NCBI GenBank assembly: GCA_033782935.1
Contig: JAWQEG010001332.1
Coordinates: 410,001-474,000 of the forward strand
Length of the DNA: 64,000 nt
Direction: 5' to 3'
Source of the DNA: Petrolisthes cinctipes
Taxonomy: Eukaryota; Arthropoda; Malacostraca; Decapoda; Porcellanidae
The notes beneath the pieces were generated by a model. It saw nothing but the letters and a program-made list of their open reading frames with translations, was not told the origin of the DNA and ran no database searches. The translations under genes and the position numbers were made by a program. Shown here piece after piece: positions 63,311 to 64,000 of this stretch (the stretch's first letter is position 1; each line of letters opens with the position of its first letter).

Positions 63311-64000
63311 GAATATATAGTTATTTACATGTGAACTGCCTGCCGTGCCTGGCTACACGTGACGTGCCACACAGTGAGTGCACTACAGTGTGTGAGGACC
63401 GGTCAGTGGATGGCGGCCCGGAATATTTAGTTATTTACACATGAACTGGCTGTCGTGCCTAGGCCTGGAATATTTAGTTATTTACACGTAAACTGCCTGC
63501 TGTGCCTGGCTACACGTGACGTGCCACATAGTGAGTGCAGTACAGTGTGTGAGGACCGGTCAGTAGATGGCGGCCTGGAATATTTAGTTATTTACACGTG
63601 AACTGCCTGCCGAGCCTGGCTACACGTGACGTGACACAAAGTGAGTGCAGTACAGTGTGTGAGGAACGGTCAGTGGATGGCGGCCTGGAATATTTAGTTA
63701 TTTACACGTGAACTGCCTGCCATGCCTGGCTACACGTGACGTGCCACACAGTGAGTGCAGTACAGTGTGTAAGGAACGGTCAGTGAATGGCGGCCTGGAA
63801 TATTTAGTTATTTACATGTGAACTGCCTGCCGAGCCTTGCTACACGTGACGTGACACACAGTGAGTGCTGTACAGTGTGTGAGGAATGGTCAGTGGATGG
63901 CGCCCTGGAATATTTAGTTATTTACACGTGAACTGCCTGCCGTGCCTGGCTACACGTGACGTGCCACACAGTGAGTGCAGTGCAGTGTGTGAGGACCGGT

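Larger units (their letters stand above)
1..64000 (+). repeat. Satellite array of 110 bp and 47 bp units
   Basis: The entire window is head-to-tail satellite DNA. Successive copies of the start motif GAATATTTAG are spaced 110 bp (L unit) or 47 bp (S unit), for example 50 to 160 for L and 20173 to 20220 for S. The window opens inside an L unit at consensus position 62 and closes inside another at position 93, so the array continues past both ends. No interruption by unique sequence, transposon or gene was seen. No inverted unit was seen. Length and nested higher-order structure indicate a eukaryotic heterochromatic satellite; the family and species are not recognised. A centromeric role is possible but nothing in the sequence proves it. 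Confidence 0.98.
58130..64000 (+). repeat. Region D, diverged units and size variants
   Basis: After the C3 junction the array resembles A/B unit order up to about 59.3 kb. From 59.3 to 63.3 kb it becomes more heterogeneous: many one-off substitutions, fewer long matches elsewhere, and all the 129 and 138 bp units in the window. From about 63.4 kb to the end it returns to the left-hand cassette order (GTAGATGG, GCCGAG, GCCATG, GTGTAAGGAACGG, GAATGGTC subtypes) seen near 4.4-5.0 and 6.1-6.6 kb. It looks like an older, less homogenised island between two homogenised domains. Confidence 0.75.

Noticed and set aside
1..64000. CRISPR array
   Set aside because: Regular spacing superficially suggests one, but there are no unique spacers: the whole 110 bp unit is repeated, S units break the spacing, and there are no cas genes.
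1..64000. CENP-B box as proof of a centromere
   Set aside because: The known core needs TTCG and CGGG at fixed spacing. The consensus has no TTCG, and the isolated TTTTTCGG at about 56634 lacks the rest of the motif.
1..64000. Transposon, rRNA, tRNA, telomere repeat or assembly vector within the array
   Set aside because: No interruption of the unit series was seen; every stretch I read can be assigned to an L or S unit or a small indel derivative.

Overview
The whole 64 kb window is one uninterrupted tandem satellite array. I found no gene, RNA gene, transposon or unique single-copy stretch. All units run head to tail on the same strand; I saw no inverted unit. The array is built from two unit lengths that share the same start: a long unit L of 110 bp and a short unit S of 47 bp. 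S equals L without consensus positions 43-105. Rarer sizes (109, 111, 129, 138 bp) are small indel derivatives. An array this long, with multi-kilobase higher-order repeats, points to a eukaryotic chromosome (centromeric, pericentromeric, subtelomeric or other heterochromatin). I do not recognise the satellite family and cannot name the taxon.

Numbering used below: consensus position 1 is the first base of GAATATTTAG. The L exemplar is 2642-2751 and the S exemplar is 20173-20219. L is about 54.5% GC with 6 CpG sites (hand count on the consensus). Each L has an AT-rich head (1-17), two CACGTG hexamers 28 bp apart, a TG/CA-rich conserved core (about 64-86) and a variable tail (about 87-106) that carries most unit-type markers.

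Layout, boundaries good to roughly one unit unless stated. 1-3700: left flank of mixed higher-order repeats. 3701-14696 (A1) and 14697-25832 (A2): a tandem duplication of about 11 kb, nearly identical, differing by whole-unit gains and losses (110, 157, 204 bp) and one single-base deletion. Inside A1 lies a 1084 bp tandem duplication (11097-13264) inherited by A2. 25833-32078 (B1) and 32079-39130 (B2): a repeat pair with a 6.4-7.05 kb offset and a short patch in B2 that looks like gene conversion. 39131-41180, 41181-48532 and 48533-58129 (C1 tail, C2, C3): a block repeated with periods 7352 and 9597 bp, with extra internal 597, 707 and about 2638 bp duplications. 58130-64000 (D): more diverged units, including all 129 and 138 bp units, re-entering the left-hand cassette order near 63.3 kb.

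The short ORFs here (69-83 codons on the plus strand, one 79-codon ORF on the minus strand) are by-products of the repeat: a few substitutions remove a TGA and let a frame run across two units. They are not annotated as genes. The interest lies in array architecture: a two-length unit alphabet, whole-unit copy-number changes, traceable order of duplications, a CpG-decay signature, and a 63 bp segment lying exactly between two GCCTGG hexamers.
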